Shown here piece by piece: positions 63,981 through 64,000 of a DNA stretch of 64,000 bases. A program made the translations under genes and the position numbers. The notes beneath the pieces were generated by a model that worked only from the letters and a program-made list of their open reading frames with translations, ran no database searches and had not been told where the DNA came from. The DNA is from Deinococcus seoulensis (GTDB lineage Bacteria; Deinococcota; Deinococci; Deinococcales; Deinococcaceae), in NCBI RefSeq assembly GCF_014648115.1, contig NZ_BMQM01000004.1, positions 62,001 to 126,000 on the forward strand. The letters are read 5' to 3'. How positions within the stretch are numbered: position 1 is the stretch's first letter; each line of letters starts with the position of its first letter.

Positions 63981-64000
63981 TGCACCCTTCCTGCCCCCTT

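Overview
The window is very GC-rich bacterial chromosome that I read as Deinococcus. Grounds: gene content (SpoVS-domain protein in a non-sporulating context, LEA/CsbD-like hydrophilic proteins, YugP-type Zn peptidase, PrcB-type lipoprotein, Family I.5-like lipase); almost no phage or IS content; and an abundance of leaderless-type genes, in which a -10 hexamer of the form TANNNT sits 5-7 nt in front of the start codon. Species is not determined. I see no rRNA, tRNA, CRISPR or complete insertion sequence.

Layout. 1-4300: hypothetical secreted/cytosolic proteins, an RsmB-like rRNA methyltransferase and an MFS exporter. 4700-9300: a maltose-type ABC operon malE-malF-malG with a sigma70-like promoter, a long leader and an attenuator-like hairpin after malE (no ATPase gene nearby). 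9350-20400: pckA, an Ala-rich LEA-like protein, recN, a PrcB-type lipoprotein, DoxX, a BMP-family nucleoside-binding protein, a PIG-L deacetylase and an orphan ParA plus basic partner. 20500-27500: a HEAGH membrane protein, gluQ, trpBA, an MFS gene preceded by a 15-codon leaderless leader ORF, and pepF. 27700-36500: SpoVS, YugP-like peptidase, SufT-like/rhodanese pair, two class III aminotransferases, dUTPase, DinB, DUF4180 and a P5C dehydrogenase. 36700-41600: ROK kinase, DUF4127 protein and a subtilase lipoprotein. 42000-47300: a two-gene cyclic-di-GMP module. 47400-52800: a translationally coupled operon (sugar ABC permeases, Nudix, FAD oxidoreductase, histidine phosphatase, hydrolase). 52900-58300: LEA-like peptide, icd and the NAD de novo operon nadB-nadC-nadA. 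58400-64000: small membrane protein, methyltransferase, a Panacea/DUF4065-2TM gene pair, a radical SAM enzyme and a secreted lipase.

The most interesting signal is non-coding: a dispersed element of about 135 bp (six near-complete copies plus fragments) with inverted termini ATACGGAYTCCG and two internal hairpins. The stems differ in sequence between copies but keep pairing, so they covary. Its ends abut genes so exactly that they contribute bases to stop codons (trpA, malG, pepF, MFS) or supply a Shine-Dalgarno-like GGAG plus start codon (51690 gene, 20530 gene).

Operons are tight: ATGA/GTGA overlaps join malF-malG, trpB-trpA, nadC-nadA, rhodanese-SufT, the c-di-GMP pair and five junctions of the 47.4-52.8 kb operon. 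Functions are inferred from recognised motifs and family knowledge; no database search was possible.
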